NCBI GenBank assembly: GCA_030150265.1
Contig: JASLGG010000035.1
Coordinates: 16,683 to 80,682 of the forward strand
Direction of reading: 5' to 3'
Origin: Protaetiibacter sp.
Lineage (GTDB): Bacteria; Actinomycetota; Actinomycetes; Actinomycetales; Microbacteriaceae
DNA length: 64,000 nt
Shown here in pieces: positions 17,913 to 29,641 of this stretch; position 1 is the first letter of the stretch; the number at the start of each line of letters is the position of its first letter. Made by a program: the position numbers and the translations under genes. The notes under the pieces were generated by a model. It made no database searches, was not told the origin of the DNA, and saw only the letters and a list, made by a program, of their open reading frames with translations.

Positions 17913-19646
17913 TCAGGCGCCGAGCGGGATGCTGGCGCCGGGGATCGCCGCGAGCAGTTCGCGCGTGTAGTCCTGCTGCGGGTTGTCGAACACCTCGGTG
18001 ACCGTGGCCTGCTCGACGATCCTGCCCTTCTGCATCACCGACACGTAGTCGGCGATCACGCGCACCACCGCGAGGTCGTGCGTGATGAACAGGTAGGTCA
18101 GCCCGAGCTCGGACTGCAGGTCAGCGAGCAGGTTGAGCACCTGCGCCTGCACCAGCACGTCGAGCGCCGACACCGCCTCGTCGAGCACCACGATCTCGGG
18201 CTTGAGCGCGAGAGCGCGCGCGATCGCGACGCGCTGGCGCTGGCCGCCGGACAGCTCGTTCGGATACCGCGAGGCGACGCTCGACGGCAGCGCCACCTGG
18301 TCGAGCACCTCGAGCACCCGCGCGCGGCGCGACGTCGCATCGCCCACGCCGTGCACCCGCAACGGCTCGGCGACCGTGTTGCCGATGTTGTGCAGCGGAT
18401 CGAGCGAGCCGTACGGGTCCTGGAACACCGGCTGCATCCGGCGGCGCAGCGCGAGCAGCGCCTGACCGTTCAGCACGTCCGTATCGTCGCCGTCGACGAA
18501 GATCTTGCCGCCGGTCTTCTTCTCCAGACGCAGCAGCAGCTTCGCGGCGGTCGACTTTCCGGATCCCGACTCGCCCACGAGCGCCATGGTGGAGCCCTTG
18601 GGAACGGAGAAGGAGACCGCGTCCACCGCCGTGAACGGCGTCGAGCGCAGTCCGCCGCCCCGGATGTGGAACACCTTGGTGACGTCACGGAACTCGATCG
18701 CGGGGCGCGTCGCGGCGTCGCCCACCGTCTCGGCGGCCTTGCTCGCGACCACCGCGAGGTCGAGCTCGGGGTCGGCGCCGCGCTCGACGGTCTCGATCGG
18801 CTCGGCGGCGTGCACCGCCGACTGGATGCGCTTCGAGGCGAGGCTCGGGGCGGCCGACACGAGGCGCTGGGTGTACGGATGCTGCGGGTTCTGCAGGATC
18901 TCGAGCGCCGGGCCCGACTCCACGATCTTGCCGCGATGCATGACGACGAGGTTCTCGGCGCGCTCGGCGGCGAGCCCCAGGTCGTGCGTGATGAAGATCA
19001 CGGCCGTGCCGCGCTCGCTCGTGAGCTTGGCGAGGTGGTCGAGGATCTTCTTCTGCACCGTCACGTCGAGAGCGCTGGTGGGCTCGTCGGCGATGAGCAG
19101 CTTCGGGTTGGACGAGAGGCCGATGCCGATGAGCACGCGCTGGCGCATGCCACCCGAGAACTCGTGCGGGAACTGCCGGAGACGCGTGTCGGCATCCGAC
19201 AGCCCGGCCTCCTTGAGGGCCGCGATCGCGCGCTTGCGCACGTCGCGCTTCGAGGTGGCGAGGCCGTTGGCGCGGATCGCCTCCTCCACCTGGAAGCCGA
19301 TCCGGTGCACCGGGTTGAGGCTGTTCATCGGGTCCTGGGGCACGAGGCCGATGAGCTTGCCGCGCACGTCCTCGATGTCGTGGCGCGGCAGCTCGGTGAG
19401 GTCACGGCCCTGGAACATGACCCGGCCGCCCGTGATCCGACCGCTGCCCGGCAGCAGGTTGATGATCGCGTGCGCGGTCGTCGACTTGCCAGAACCGGAC
19501 TCGCCGACGATCGCGATCGTCTCGCCGGGATACACGTCGAAGCTCACGCCGCGCACGGCCGGCACGTAGCCGTCCTGCGTCTTGAACGCGACCTGGAGGT
19601 CTTCGACCGAGAGCAGCGCCTCGGATGCGGTGGTGCGGTCGGTCAT
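17913..19646 (-). CDS. Dipeptide/oligopeptide ABC transporter, fused twin ATPase
   Basis: 577 residues made of two ABC domains in one chain, equivalent to DppD plus DppF. The first half has GESGSGKSTTAH (Walker A), FSGGMRQRVLIG (signature) and LLIADEPTSALD (Walker B). The second half repeats these as GESGSGKSTAAK, LSGGQRQRVAIA and IVVLDEAVSALD; the Walker B Glu is present in both. Each domain ends with an oligopeptide-type C-terminal extension. It powers the permeases encoded upstream (19643-21515) with the binding protein at 21608. Its ATG at 19646 overlaps the dppC-like stop by four bases (ATGA). Confidence 0.92.
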   Translation of the reverse strand: MTDRTTASEALLSVEDLQVAFKTQDGYVPAVRGVSFDVYPGETIAIVGESGSGKSTTAHAIINLLPGSGRITGGRVMFQGRDLTELPRHDIEDVRGKLIGLVPQDPMNSLNPVHRIGFQVEEAIRANGLATSKRDVRKRAIAALKEAGLSDADTRLRQFPHEFSGGMRQRVLIGIGLSSNPKLLIADEPTSALDVTVQKKILDHLAKLTSERGTAVIFITHDLGLAAERAENLVVMHRGKIVESGPALEILQNPQHPYTQRLVSAAPSLASKRIQSAVHAAEPIETVERGADPELDLAVVASKAAETVGDAATRPAIEFRDVTKVFHIRGGGLRSTPFTAVDAVSFSVPKGSTMALVGESGSGKSTAAKLLLRLEKKTGGKIFVDGDDTDVLNGQALLALRRRMQPVFQDPYGSLDPLHNIGNTVAEPLRVHGVGDATSRRARVLEVLDQVALPSSVASRYPNELSGGQRQRVAIARALALKPEIVVLDEAVSALDVLVQAQVLNLLADLQSELGLTYLFITHDLAVVRVIADYVSVMQKGRIVEQATVTEVFDNPQQDYTRELLAAIPGASIPLGA

Positions 19647-20596
19647 CGGAGCGCCCTCGCCTTCGGGTCGAGCGCGTCGCGCACCGTCTCGCCGAGCATG
19701 ATGAAGGCGAGGACCGTGAGCGAGAGCGCGATCGACGGGTAGATGAGGGGCATCGGGTCGGTACGCAGGCGGATCTGCGCCTGCGAGATGTCGTTGCCCC
19801 AGGACATGAAGCTCGCCGGGAGGCCGACGCCGAGGAACGACAGGGTCGCCTCCGCCGTGATCGCCGCCGCGAGGCCGACCGTGCTCACCACGATGACGGG
19901 CGCGATCGAGTTCGGCAGCACGTGGGCGAACATCGTGCGCACGCGCGACACTCCCAGCGCCTCGGAGGCCATCACGTAGTCCGACTGCTTCACGCGCAGC
20001 ACCTCGGAGCGCAGGATGCGCGCCGTCGAGGGCCAGGCGAAGAAGCCGATCGCGAGCGAGATGATCAGGATGCCGCGGTCGGCGAGGAACACCGACATGA
20101 TCACGACGGCCGCGAGGATGTACGGGATCGCGAAGAACATGTCGCCGATGCGCATGAGCAGCGAGTCGAGCCAGCCGCCGAAGTAGCCGGCGAAGGCGCC
20201 GATCACGATGCCCATGACGGCCACGATGACGGTCACCAGCAGACCCACCGACAGCGAGGTGCTCGTGCCGTGGACGATGCGCGAGTAGATGTCGCAGCCC
20301 TGGAAGGTGAACCCGAGCGGGTGACCCTCGGTGGGAGGGTCGTTCGAGAAGTTCAGGTCGCAGGCGCGGGGGTCCACCTGGGTGAACAGCCCGGGGAACA
20401 GCGCGACGATCACGAGCAGCACGACGAACACGCCGGCGACCCAGAACATCCAGCGGCCCCGCAGGTCGCGCCAGGCGTCCAGCCAGAGGTTGCTCTTGCG
20501 CTCGCTGACGCGCACCGCGTCGACGGCGCCGAGGCCCTGTTCGTCGAACTCCGCCACGAAGTGCGGCACGCGGCGGACGGGAGTGTTACTTGACAT
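19643..20596 (-). CDS. Oligopeptide ABC transporter permease, DppC-like
   Basis: 317 residues with a long cytosolic N-terminus, about six membrane helices and the EAA loop (SEALGVSRVRTMFAHVLPNSIAPVIV) that docks on the ATPase. A periplasmic loop (CDLNFSNDPPTEGHPLGFTFQGCDIYSRIVHGTSTSLSVGL) carries the HPLGTD-like motif of the family. It forms the channel with the DppB-like protein. Its start overlaps the end of that gene by 11 bases and its stop overlaps the ATPase start, so three genes are tightly coupled. Confidence 0.92.
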   Translation of the reverse strand: MSSNTPVRRVPHFVAEFDEQGLGAVDAVRVSERKSNLWLDAWRDLRGRWMFWVAGVFVVLLVIVALFPGLFTQVDPRACDLNFSNDPPTEGHPLGFTFQGCDIYSRIVHGTSTSLSVGLLVTVIVAVMGIVIGAFAGYFGGWLDSLLMRIGDMFFAIPYILAAVVIMSVFLADRGILIISLAIGFFAWPSTARILRSEVLRVKQSDYVMASEALGVSRVRTMFAHVLPNSIAPVIVVSTVGLAAAITAEATLSFLGVGLPASFMSWGNDISQAQIRLRTDPMPLIYPSIALSLTVLAFIMLGETVRDALDPKARALR

Positions 20597-21515
20597 AGCG
20601 GATCCTCGGGTCGAGCACGCCGTACAGCAGGTCGATCACCAGGTTGACGAGCACGTAGATGACGACGAGCACCGTGACGATCGAGACGATCTCGGGCCCG
20701 TCATGCCGGTTGATGGCGCCGAACAGCTCGTTGCCGACGCCCGGCACGTTGAAGATGCCCTCGGTGACGGTCGCGCCGACGATCAGGATGCCGAAGTCGG
20801 CGGCGAGGTTCGTGGTCACCGGGATCATCGAGTTGCGCAGCACGTGCACCGGGATCACCCGGCGGGTCGGCAGCCCCTTGCCGAAGGCCATCCGCACGAA
20901 GTCGTTCTGACGGGTCTCGATCACCGAGGCACGGGTCAGACGCACCACGTACGCGAAGTTGAGGGCGGCGAGCACGATCGCGGGGAGCATGAGGTCTCCC
21001 CATGGCACGCCTCTGCTGACCGTCGGTCTGAACCACTCCAGCTGGATGCCCAGGAAGTACTGCGCGATGAACGCGAGCACGAAGACCGGGAGGGAGATCA
21101 GCACGAGGCTGATGAGCATCGACACGTGGTCGAAGAGGCTGTTCTTGCGCAGACCCGCGATGAGGCCGACGAGCACGCCCAGGATGAGCTCGATGAGCAC
21201 CGCGAGGAGGGCGAGACGCAGGGTCGTCGGGAACTTGGCCAGCAGGATGTCGTTGACGGACTGTCCGCGGAAGGTCGTACCCAGGTTGCCCTGGAAGAGA
21301 TCGCCCAGATAGATCAGGTACCGCGCGAGGAACGGCTGGTCCAGGTGGAACTTGGCCTGCATTGCTGCGTACTGGGCGTCGGTCGGCGTCTTGTCGCCGA
21401 ACAGCGCGAGAATCGGGTCTCCCGGCAGCAGGAAGACCATCGTGAAGATCAGAAGAGTCGACCCCAGGAAGACCGGGATGGCCTGGAGCACTCTGCGGAT
21501 GATGTAAAAGGTCAT
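20586..21515 (-). CDS. Oligopeptide ABC transporter permease, DppB-like
   Basis: 309 residues, beginning MTFYIIRRVLQAIPVFLGST as in DppB/OppB proteins. It has about six helices, the conserved FLLPGDPI loop, an EAA loop (MAFGKGLPTRRVIPVHVLRNSMIPVTT) and a C-terminal LDPRIRY. A longer frame to 21572 exists, but the ATG at 21515 matches the family start. A hairpin at 21550 separates it from the binding-protein gene. Confidence 0.92.
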   Translation of the reverse strand: MTFYIIRRVLQAIPVFLGSTLLIFTMVFLLPGDPILALFGDKTPTDAQYAAMQAKFHLDQPFLARYLIYLGDLFQGNLGTTFRGQSVNDILLAKFPTTLRLALLAVLIELILGVLVGLIAGLRKNSLFDHVSMLISLVLISLPVFVLAFIAQYFLGIQLEWFRPTVSRGVPWGDLMLPAIVLAALNFAYVVRLTRASVIETRQNDFVRMAFGKGLPTRRVIPVHVLRNSMIPVTTNLAADFGILIVGATVTEGIFNVPGVGNELFGAINRHDGPEIVSIVTVLVVIYVLVNLVIDLLYGVLDPRIRYVK

Positions 21516-21549
21516 GAACTTCGATACCTCGGAGTGACGCCGCTCACAA

Positions 21550-21582
21550 AGGTGGGGCGGTGCATGGCGCACCGCCCCACCT
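21550..21582 (-). terminator. Intercistronic hairpin between binding protein and permease genes
   Basis: A perfect 14-bp stem AGGTGGGGCGGTGC with its complement, loop of five bases, 26 bases after the binding-protein stop. With no long T-run it could attenuate, or protect the 3' end of the upstream mRNA, giving more binding protein than permease. Confidence 0.6.
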
Positions 21583-21607
21583 CGTGGTCAGGACGGATCC
21601 TGAGATG

Positions 21608-23260
21608 TTACTCGGACTTCGTCACCGCGAAGAGCACCGGCCAGCTGTCCCAGCCGTACTCGACGTTCTCGACCTTCTTCGAGTAGCCCGCGTTGACCGC
21701 GCCGTACCAGAGCGGCAGCACCGGCAGGTCCTTGAAGAGGACCTCCTGAGCCTGCTCGAAGTACTTGTTGGACTCCTCGAGCGACGAGGCCGTGGCACCC
21801 TTCTTCACGAGCGAGTCGTACTCGGGGTTCGAGTAGTCGCCGTCGTTCGAGCCGGCACCCGTGATGAAGAGGGCGCCGAGGATGTTGTAGGCACCCGGGT
21901 AGTCGAACTGCCAGCCGGACCGCGTGGCGGCCTGGATGGTGCGCGACTTGACCTCGGCACGCAGGGTGGCGAAGTCGGGGTACGAGACGCCCTCGGCGTC
22001 GATGCCCAGCGTGTTCTTGATCTGGTTGGTCACCGCGTCGACCCACGGCTGGTGGCCGCCGTCGGCGTTGTAGGCGATGTTGAAGCTGCCGCTCCACGGC
22101 GAGATCGCGTCGGCCTTGGCCCACAGCTCCTTGGCCTTGTCGGCGTTGGCCTTGGTGACCTCGGAGCCCGGGATCTTGTCCGACCAGCCCGCGATGACCG
22201 GGGAGGTGAAGTCCACGGCCGGGGTGCGGGTGCCCTCGAAGATCACGTCCGTGACCTGCTTGCGGTCGATCGCGTAGGAGATCGCCTGACGACGCAGGTT
22301 GCCCTCCTCGTCGTTCGCGAAGTGCGCGAGGCGCGAGGGGATGGTGAGGCCCTGCCAGATCGCCGCGGCCTGGTCGACCGCACGGTCGCCGAGGTCGCTC
22401 TTGTAGGTGGCGAGCGCCGAGGTCGGGACCTGGGAGATGACGTCGAGGTTGTCCGACAGCAGGTCGGCGTACGCGGCCTCCTGCGTGCCGTAGGCCACGA
22501 GGTCGAGGCCACCGTTCTGCGCCTTGCGGGGGCCGTCGTAGTTCTCGTTCGGGACGAGCGAGATGACCGCGTCGTGCTCCCACTTCTCGAGCTTGTAGGG
22601 GCCGTTGCCGATCGGGTTCTGCCCGAAGCCCGCGTAGTCGTCGTAGAACGAGTCAGGCAGCGGCGAGAACACCTGGTAGCCCAGCGAGATCGGGAAGTCG
22701 GCCTGCGGCTCGGCGAGCTCGACCGTGAAGGTGGTGTCGTCGACGACCTTGAGGGCGAGCGTGTCCTGCGGACCAAGCGGACCACCGTCCAAGACAGTGG
22801 TCTTGTCGACCGCCGCCTCGCCGTCATAGCCGGCGAAGTTCGCGAACCACCACTGGTTCTCGAAGTCGGCATCCGAAGCCGCGAACTGCCACGCCTTGAC
22901 GAAGGAGTCCGAGGTGACGGGGGTGCCGTCGCTGAACTTCAGGCCCTTCTTGAGCTTGATGGTCCAGTTCTGGTTGTCGCTGGAGTCGATCGACTCGGCC
23001 GACTCCATCTTCATGGAGCCGTCCGCCTCGTAGTAGACCAGACCGGCGAAGATGTTCTGGAGCACCAGACCGCCGCCGACCTCGTTGGTCACCGCGGGGA
23101 TGAGCGCGTTCTGCGGCTCGTTGTTCTGGACGGTCACGATGCCCGTCGACGCCTTGCCGCCTCCGTTGTTGTCGCCCTTGTCGGACGCGCAACCGGAGAG
23201 GACGAGCGCCGAGGCGATCGCGATGCCTCCGGCAGCTGCTGCGATGCGAGTGATTCGCAC
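21608..23260 (-). CDS. Oligopeptide ABC transporter substrate-binding lipoprotein, family 5
   Basis: 550 residues. The signal peptide ends at lipobox LVLSGC (Cys24) followed by a Gly/Asn linker. Family-5 motifs include KGLKFSDGTPVTSDSFVKAW, NPIGNGPYKLEKW and RRQAISYAIDRKQV. As the first gene of the importer operon (binding protein, two permeases, fused ATPase) it sets substrate specificity, probably for peptides. GTG 23260 is chosen over an ATG 93 bases upstream because AGGAGG lies four to five bases before it and the signal peptide then starts correctly. Confidence 0.93.
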   Translation of the reverse strand: MRITRIAAAAGGIAIASALVLSGCASDKGDNNGGGKASTGIVTVQNNEPQNALIPAVTNEVGGGLVLQNIFAGLVYYEADGSMKMESAESIDSSDNQNWTIKLKKGLKFSDGTPVTSDSFVKAWQFAASDADFENQWWFANFAGYDGEAAVDKTTVLDGGPLGPQDTLALKVVDDTTFTVELAEPQADFPISLGYQVFSPLPDSFYDDYAGFGQNPIGNGPYKLEKWEHDAVISLVPNENYDGPRKAQNGGLDLVAYGTQEAAYADLLSDNLDVISQVPTSALATYKSDLGDRAVDQAAAIWQGLTIPSRLAHFANDEEGNLRRQAISYAIDRKQVTDVIFEGTRTPAVDFTSPVIAGWSDKIPGSEVTKANADKAKELWAKADAISPWSGSFNIAYNADGGHQPWVDAVTNQIKNTLGIDAEGVSYPDFATLRAEVKSRTIQAATRSGWQFDYPGAYNILGALFITGAGSNDGDYSNPEYDSLVKKGATASSLEESNKYFEQAQEVLFKDLPVLPLWYGAVNAGYSKKVENVEYGWDSWPVLFAVTKSE

Positions 23261-23499
23261 AGTTCCTCCTGTACACAATGTGACGCCATGCGGGCATGCA
23301 GCGCGCATGGCGGTGATGCGTGCAACCTTAAGTCGCCACGTCCCCAGCACCAAACCCGAATCGCTGAATCGTTACCCGGCGGAAACCCCACACGCGGGAA
23401 TCTTGCATCCGGACCCTGAATGCGCACGATTCTCCCGCGATCCGGAGGATTCGTGCGCAGTATGCGCCAGAGCTTCGGCTTCCTCGCATCTCGCGGACG

Positions 23500-23505
23500 T
23501 AACAT
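23500..23505 (+). promoter_or_regulatory. -10 box (TAACAT) of the leaderless DCC-family gene
   Basis: TAACAT, six bases, ATG at 23512. The rest of 23261-23511 shows no gene. Confidence 0.6.
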
Positions 23506-23511
23506 CGTGAG

Positions 23512-23916
23512 ATGTCCCCGCGCGTGCCCCTCCCCTCCGGACGGCCGCTTCTCGTGTTCGACGGGGACTGCGCGTTCTGCACCACCTGGGTGAACCGGCT
23601 GCGCGAGGTCCTCCCCCGCTTCCCCGAGTCGACGCCCTACCAGTGGATCGACTACGCGGAGCTCGGGCTCGACGAGCACGACGTCACGCACTACGTCTGG
23701 TACGTCACGCCGACCCGCCAGCTCGCCGGGCACCTCGCCCTCTCGGCGCTGCTGCGCGCCCAGCGCGGCCCCGGATGGCGCTTCGCCGGCTGGATCATCG
23801 CGACGCCGCCGTTCTCCTGGCTCGCGGCGCTCGGCTACCGCTTCGTGGCCCGCTACCGGCACCGCCTGCCCGGAGGCACCCCCGCGTGCGCCCTGCCGCC
23901 GGCCGCGCACGGATGA
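23512..23916 (+). CDS. DCC-family (DUF393) thiol-disulfide oxidoreductase-like protein
   Basis: 134 residues. The family-defining motif FDGDCAFC is at residues 16-23 with Cys20 and Cys23, followed by a thioredoxin-like fold. HYVWYVTPTRQLAGHLALSALL fits the second half of the domain. A redox role in the cytosol is inferred from the Cys pair; no substrate is known for the family. The start follows a TAACAT box at leaderless spacing. Its stop overlaps the start of the CPBP gene (ATGA), so the pair is co-translated. Confidence 0.82.
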   Translation: MSPRVPLPSGRPLLVFDGDCAFCTTWVNRLREVLPRFPESTPYQWIDYAELGLDEHDVTHYVWYVTPTRQLAGHLALSALLRAQRGPGWRFAGWIIATPPFSWLAALGYRFVARYRHRLPGGTPACALPPAAHG

Positions 23917-24710
23917 GCGCCGTCGCCCCGCCGGCGCCGGCCGCATCCGGCCTCTCCCGGGCACGCCTGTGGTGGGAGATCGCGATCGTGCTCGCCCTCG
24001 GGCTCGGGCAGTCGGCGGTCTACGCGATCGTCGCGCTCGTCTACCGGCTCACGAGCGACGTGGCGCTCAGCCAGCAGAGCACCACGCTCAACCCCTCGCG
24101 CAGCGACCGCGAGGTCTTCGACCTGATCTACCAGCTGCTCGCGATCGCCTTCGCCCTGGCCCCCGTGCTGCTGGTCTGCTACCTGCTGTGGGCGCCCCGG
24201 AGGCCGCGGCTCGGCGCCCTGGGCCTCGACACCGTGCGCCCGGGGCGCGACATCGCCCACGGCGTCGCGCTCGTCGCGGCGATCGGCATCCCGGGCATCG
24301 CGCTCTACCTCGGCGGACGCGCGCTCGGCCTCTTCGTGGCGGTCGACCCGGGCGGCCTCGGCGACCACTGGTGGACCGTGCCCGTGCTGCTGCTCTCGGC
24401 GGCGCGCGCGGCGCTCCAGGAGGAGGTCGTCGTGCTCGGCTACCTCTTCGCGCGACTGCGGCAGCTCGGCTGGGGCACCTGGCCGATCGTCGTCGCGACC
24501 TCGGTGCTGCGCGCGAGCTACCACCTCTACCAGGGCCCGGGCGCCTTCGTCGGCAACCTGCTCATGGGCCTCCTGTTCGGGGCGCTGTTCGCCCGCACGG
24601 GACGCCTGGCGCCGTTCCTGGTGGCGCACTTCCTCATCGACGCCGCGGTCTTCGTGGGCTACCCCTGGGCTGCCGGGATGTGGCCGGCCCTCTTCGGGCT
24701 GCCCGGATAG
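23913..24710 (+). CDS. CPBP-family intramembrane protease-like protein
   Basis: 265 residues with about seven or eight membrane helices. The CPBP (Abi/CAAX-protease) motifs are recognisable: QEEVVVLGYLFARLRQLGW (Glu-Glu pair), a His in ASYHLYQGPGAF, and VAHFLIDAAVF (last His). The arginine usual after the first motif is absent, a variant I recall from actinobacterial members. Family members include type II CAAX proteases and bacteriocin self-immunity proteins; activity here is unproven. Co-translated with the upstream DCC-family gene. Confidence 0.82.
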   Translation: MSAVAPPAPAASGLSRARLWWEIAIVLALGLGQSAVYAIVALVYRLTSDVALSQQSTTLNPSRSDREVFDLIYQLLAIAFALAPVLLVCYLLWAPRRPRLGALGLDTVRPGRDIAHGVALVAAIGIPGIALYLGGRALGLFVAVDPGGLGDHWWTVPVLLLSAARAALQEEVVVLGYLFARLRQLGWGTWPIVVATSVLRASYHLYQGPGAFVGNLLMGLLFGALFARTGRLAPFLVAHFLIDAAVFVGYPWAAGMWPALFGLPG

Positions 24711-24760
24711 CACCCGGATTGGGGGGTGCCCGGATGCGGCACACCGGCGGATCGCTCACC

Positions 24761-24766
24761 TAGCAT
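24761..24766 (+). promoter_or_regulatory. -10 box (TAGCAT) of a small leaderless gene
   Basis: TAGCAT, seven bases, ATG at 24774. Confidence 0.45.
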
Positions 24767-24773
24767 GGACGCC

Positions 24774-24923
24774 ATGTCCACGCCCGACCCGGGGGAGTCG
24801 GCGGCCGCGTCCGACGACGCGCAGGCTGCGCTCCCTCCCCCGCCCTCCGGCGCCACCCGGTACGAGCTCCCGCCACCGGGCGACGGCGCCGTGCGATTCG
24901 ACCTGCCCCCGCCGCCCGGCTGA
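24774..24923 (+). CDS. Small proline-rich hypothetical protein
   Basis: 49 residues, acidic and Ser/Ala-rich in the first half (MSTPDPGESAAASDDAQAAL), then three proline clusters in a repeating layout (PPPPSGATRYELPPPGDG, AVRFDLPPPPG). The two blocks P-P-P...RYELPPP and ...VRFDLPPP look like an internal duplication. It is probably unstructured. No function can be assigned. The ATG sits at leaderless distance from a TAGCAT box; an in-frame ATG nine bases earlier falls in that box. Confidence 0.5.
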   Translation: MSTPDPGESAAASDDAQAALPPPPSGATRYELPPPGDGAVRFDLPPPPG

Positions 24924-25015
24924 GTGCCGCGGCGCATCGCGGCGCCGCACGAGCTCGTCGACGGTGTCGGCACGCGAGCGGCCGGGCGTTCGCGCACGGC
25001 CGGCCGTTCGGCCGA

Positions 25016-25037
25016 GCGCCGCGGATTACCGCGGCGC
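25016..25037. terminator. Terminator hairpin after gcvP
   Basis: A perfect 9-bp stem GCGCCGCGG with its complement, loop ATTA, nine bases beyond the gcvP stop. Further GC-rich palindromic sequence extends back to ~24924, the end of the convergent small gene. Confidence 0.6.
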
Positions 25038-25045
25038 CAAAGAAC

Positions 25046-27870
<2,825 letters not shown>

Positions 27871-27874
<4 letters not shown>

Positions 27875-28245
27875 TCGGCGGTCAGCGCCGCGTACTCGTC
27901 GGCGGTCAGGAGCGCGGGAAGCTCGGCGAAGCGCACGGCGATCATCCATCCGGCGCCGTACGGGTCGGAGTTCACGAGGGAGGGATCGTCGACGACCGCC
28001 CCGTTCGCCTCGACGACCTCGCCGTCGAGCGGGGCGTAGAGCTCGCCCACCGACTTGGTCGACTCGATCTCGCCCACGACGCGGCCCGCCACGACCGCGG
28101 TGCCGGCCTGCGGCAGCTCCACGAACACGACGTCGCCGAGCTTCTCCGCGGCGTAGGCGGTGATGCCGATGCGGGCGACGTCGCCGTCGACGGCGACCCA
28201 CTCGTGCTCGGCGGTGTACTTCAGGTCTGCGGGGAGGGTGGACAT
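27871..28245 (-). CDS. gcvH: Glycine cleavage system H protein
   Basis: 124 residues. The lipoylated lysine lies in the motif GEIESTKSVGELYAPLDGEV. The N-terminus YTAEHEWVAVDGDVARIGIT is canonical. It carries the aminomethyl intermediate between GcvP and GcvT. Start ATG 28245 shares its A with the gcvT stop (TGATG) and its own stop overlaps the gcvP start, so the three proteins are translated in a coupled series. Confidence 0.96.
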
Positions 28246-29375
28246 CAGCTCTTCTTTCTCGAGTAGAACGGCAGGGCGACGACGGTGGCGGGGATGCGGG
28301 TCCCGCGCACGTCGATGAGGACGGTGGTGCCGACGGACGCGAGGGAGGGGCGGACGAGCGCCATCGCGATCGGGTGCCCGAGCGTCGGCGAGAGCGCGCC
28401 GCTCGTGACCTCGCCCGCCGCGTCCGGATCGGACTCGTCCGCGAACACGGCATAGCCGGCGCGGCCCGCACGGCGGCCCTCGGCCGCGAGGCCGACGAGC
28501 ACGGGGGCGTCGGGGGCGGGGCCGTCTGCGACCGCCGCCTCGCCCACGAAGCCACCGGGCTTGCCGAGCACGGGCAGGCGACCGAGCCCGACCTGCTGCG
28601 GCAGGGTCACGCGGGTGAGCTCGTGACCGTAGAGCGGCATGCCCGCCTCGAGGCGCAGCGTGTCGCGGGAGGCGAGGCCGCACGGCACGAGGCCCGCGCC
28701 GGCGCCCGTCTCGGCGAGCGCCTCCCACAGGGCCGGGGCGGCGTCCGGGTCGAGGTAGAACTCGAAGCCGTCCTCGCCCGTGTAGCCCGTGCGCGCCACG
28801 AGCACCTCGTGCCCGCGGAAGTCGCCCGTGACGGCTCGGTAGTAGCGCAGGCCGTCGAGGCCGGGGATGTCGAAGCCGTCGACGCCCCGCAGGATCTCCT
28901 CGGCCCTCGGTCCCTGCAGCGCGATGAGCGCGATGTCGTCGGACTCGTCGTCGACGACGCAGTCGAAGCCGGCCGCGCGCTCGCGCAGCGCGGCGACCGC
29001 CGCATCCCGGTTCCCCGCGTTCGCCACCACGAGGAAGCGGTCGGCGCCGGTGCGGTACACCACGAGATCGTCGACGATGCCGCCGTCCTCCGCGAGCAGC
29101 AGGCTGTACTTCGCCTGACCCTCCTCGACCGCCGAGATGCGGCCCGCGAGCGCGTGGTCGAGGGCGGATGCCGCATCCGGCCCGAGCACCAGGATCTCGG
29201 CCATGTGGCTCAGGTCGAAGAGGCCCGCCGCCTCGCGCACCGCGTGGTGCTCGGCGAGGTCGGAGCTGTAGCGCACCGGCATCTGCCAGCCGGCGAAGTC
29301 GGTGAAGCTCGCGCCGGCCGCGCGGTGCACGGCGTCGAGCGGGGAACGGCGTTCGCCGCCGGGGGCATCGGTCAT
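28245..29375 (-). CDS. gcvT: Aminomethyltransferase (glycine cleavage T protein)
   Basis: 376 residues. It releases ammonia from aminomethyl-GcvH and makes 5,10-methylenetetrahydrofolate. Landmarks are FTDFAGWQMPVRYSSDLAEH, GLFDLSHMAEI (family LFDVSHMG), GYTGEDGFEFYL and the folate-site acidic residues. The ATG at 29375 is the first gene start after the tandem glycine riboswitch, so expression of the whole operon should rise with glycine. Confidence 0.95.
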   Translation of the reverse strand: MTDAPGGERRSPLDAVHRAAGASFTDFAGWQMPVRYSSDLAEHHAVREAAGLFDLSHMAEILVLGPDAASALDHALAGRISAVEEGQAKYSLLLAEDGGIVDDLVVYRTGADRFLVVANAGNRDAAVAALRERAAGFDCVVDDESDDIALIALQGPRAEEILRGVDGFDIPGLDGLRYYRAVTGDFRGHEVLVARTGYTGEDGFEFYLDPDAAPALWEALAETGAGAGLVPCGLASRDTLRLEAGMPLYGHELTRVTLPQQVGLGRLPVLGKPGGFVGEAAVADGPAPDAPVLVGLAAEGRRAGRAGYAVFADESDPDAAGEVTSGALSPTLGHPIAMALVRPSLASVGTTVLIDVRGTRIPATVVALPFYSRKKS

Positions 29376-29407
29376 GGATGAGCTCTCCGATCGCGTGTCG
29401 GTGGAAC

Positions 29408-29585
29408 TCCCCCTCTGTCATCGATGCCTGAGAGATTCGCGACGGGTGGTCGCTTTCACCGTGGGCGGCTCCCCGGGGAGCGCTTTTCAGAGCGGCCTGT
29501 CGATGCGGTACACGTACCTGAGAGGTTGGCGGGGAGGCTTGCTCCTTCGGTGCCGGCGGCGACGCCCCGGCTCTCCCGCATCGCG
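29408..29585 (-). ncRNA. Tandem glycine riboswitch upstream of gcvTHP
   Basis: On the minus strand, two glycine aptamers follow each other. The first runs from GCGGGAGAG (near 29579) through CACCGAAGGAGCAAGC to AACCTCTCAGGTAC and ACCGCATCGACAG. The second runs from GCTCTGAAAAGC through CCACGGTGAAAGCG to AATCTCTCAGGCA and CGATGACAGAGGGGG. The GGAGAG and CTCTCAGG blocks and the linker are the conserved parts of this class. The 3' end lies ~33 bases from the gcvT ATG. Confidence 0.93.
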
Positions 29586-29612
29586 TGCGGCCCGGTGTTC
29601 GGTTGTGCGGAC

Positions 29613-29618
29613 AGCCTA
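29613..29618 (-). promoter_or_regulatory. -10 box (TAGGCT) of the gcvTHP operon
   Basis: It places transcription start near 29606, just before the first riboswitch aptamer. Confidence 0.6.
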
Positions 29619-29641
29619 CCCGACGGCCCGGATGCCGGCCG

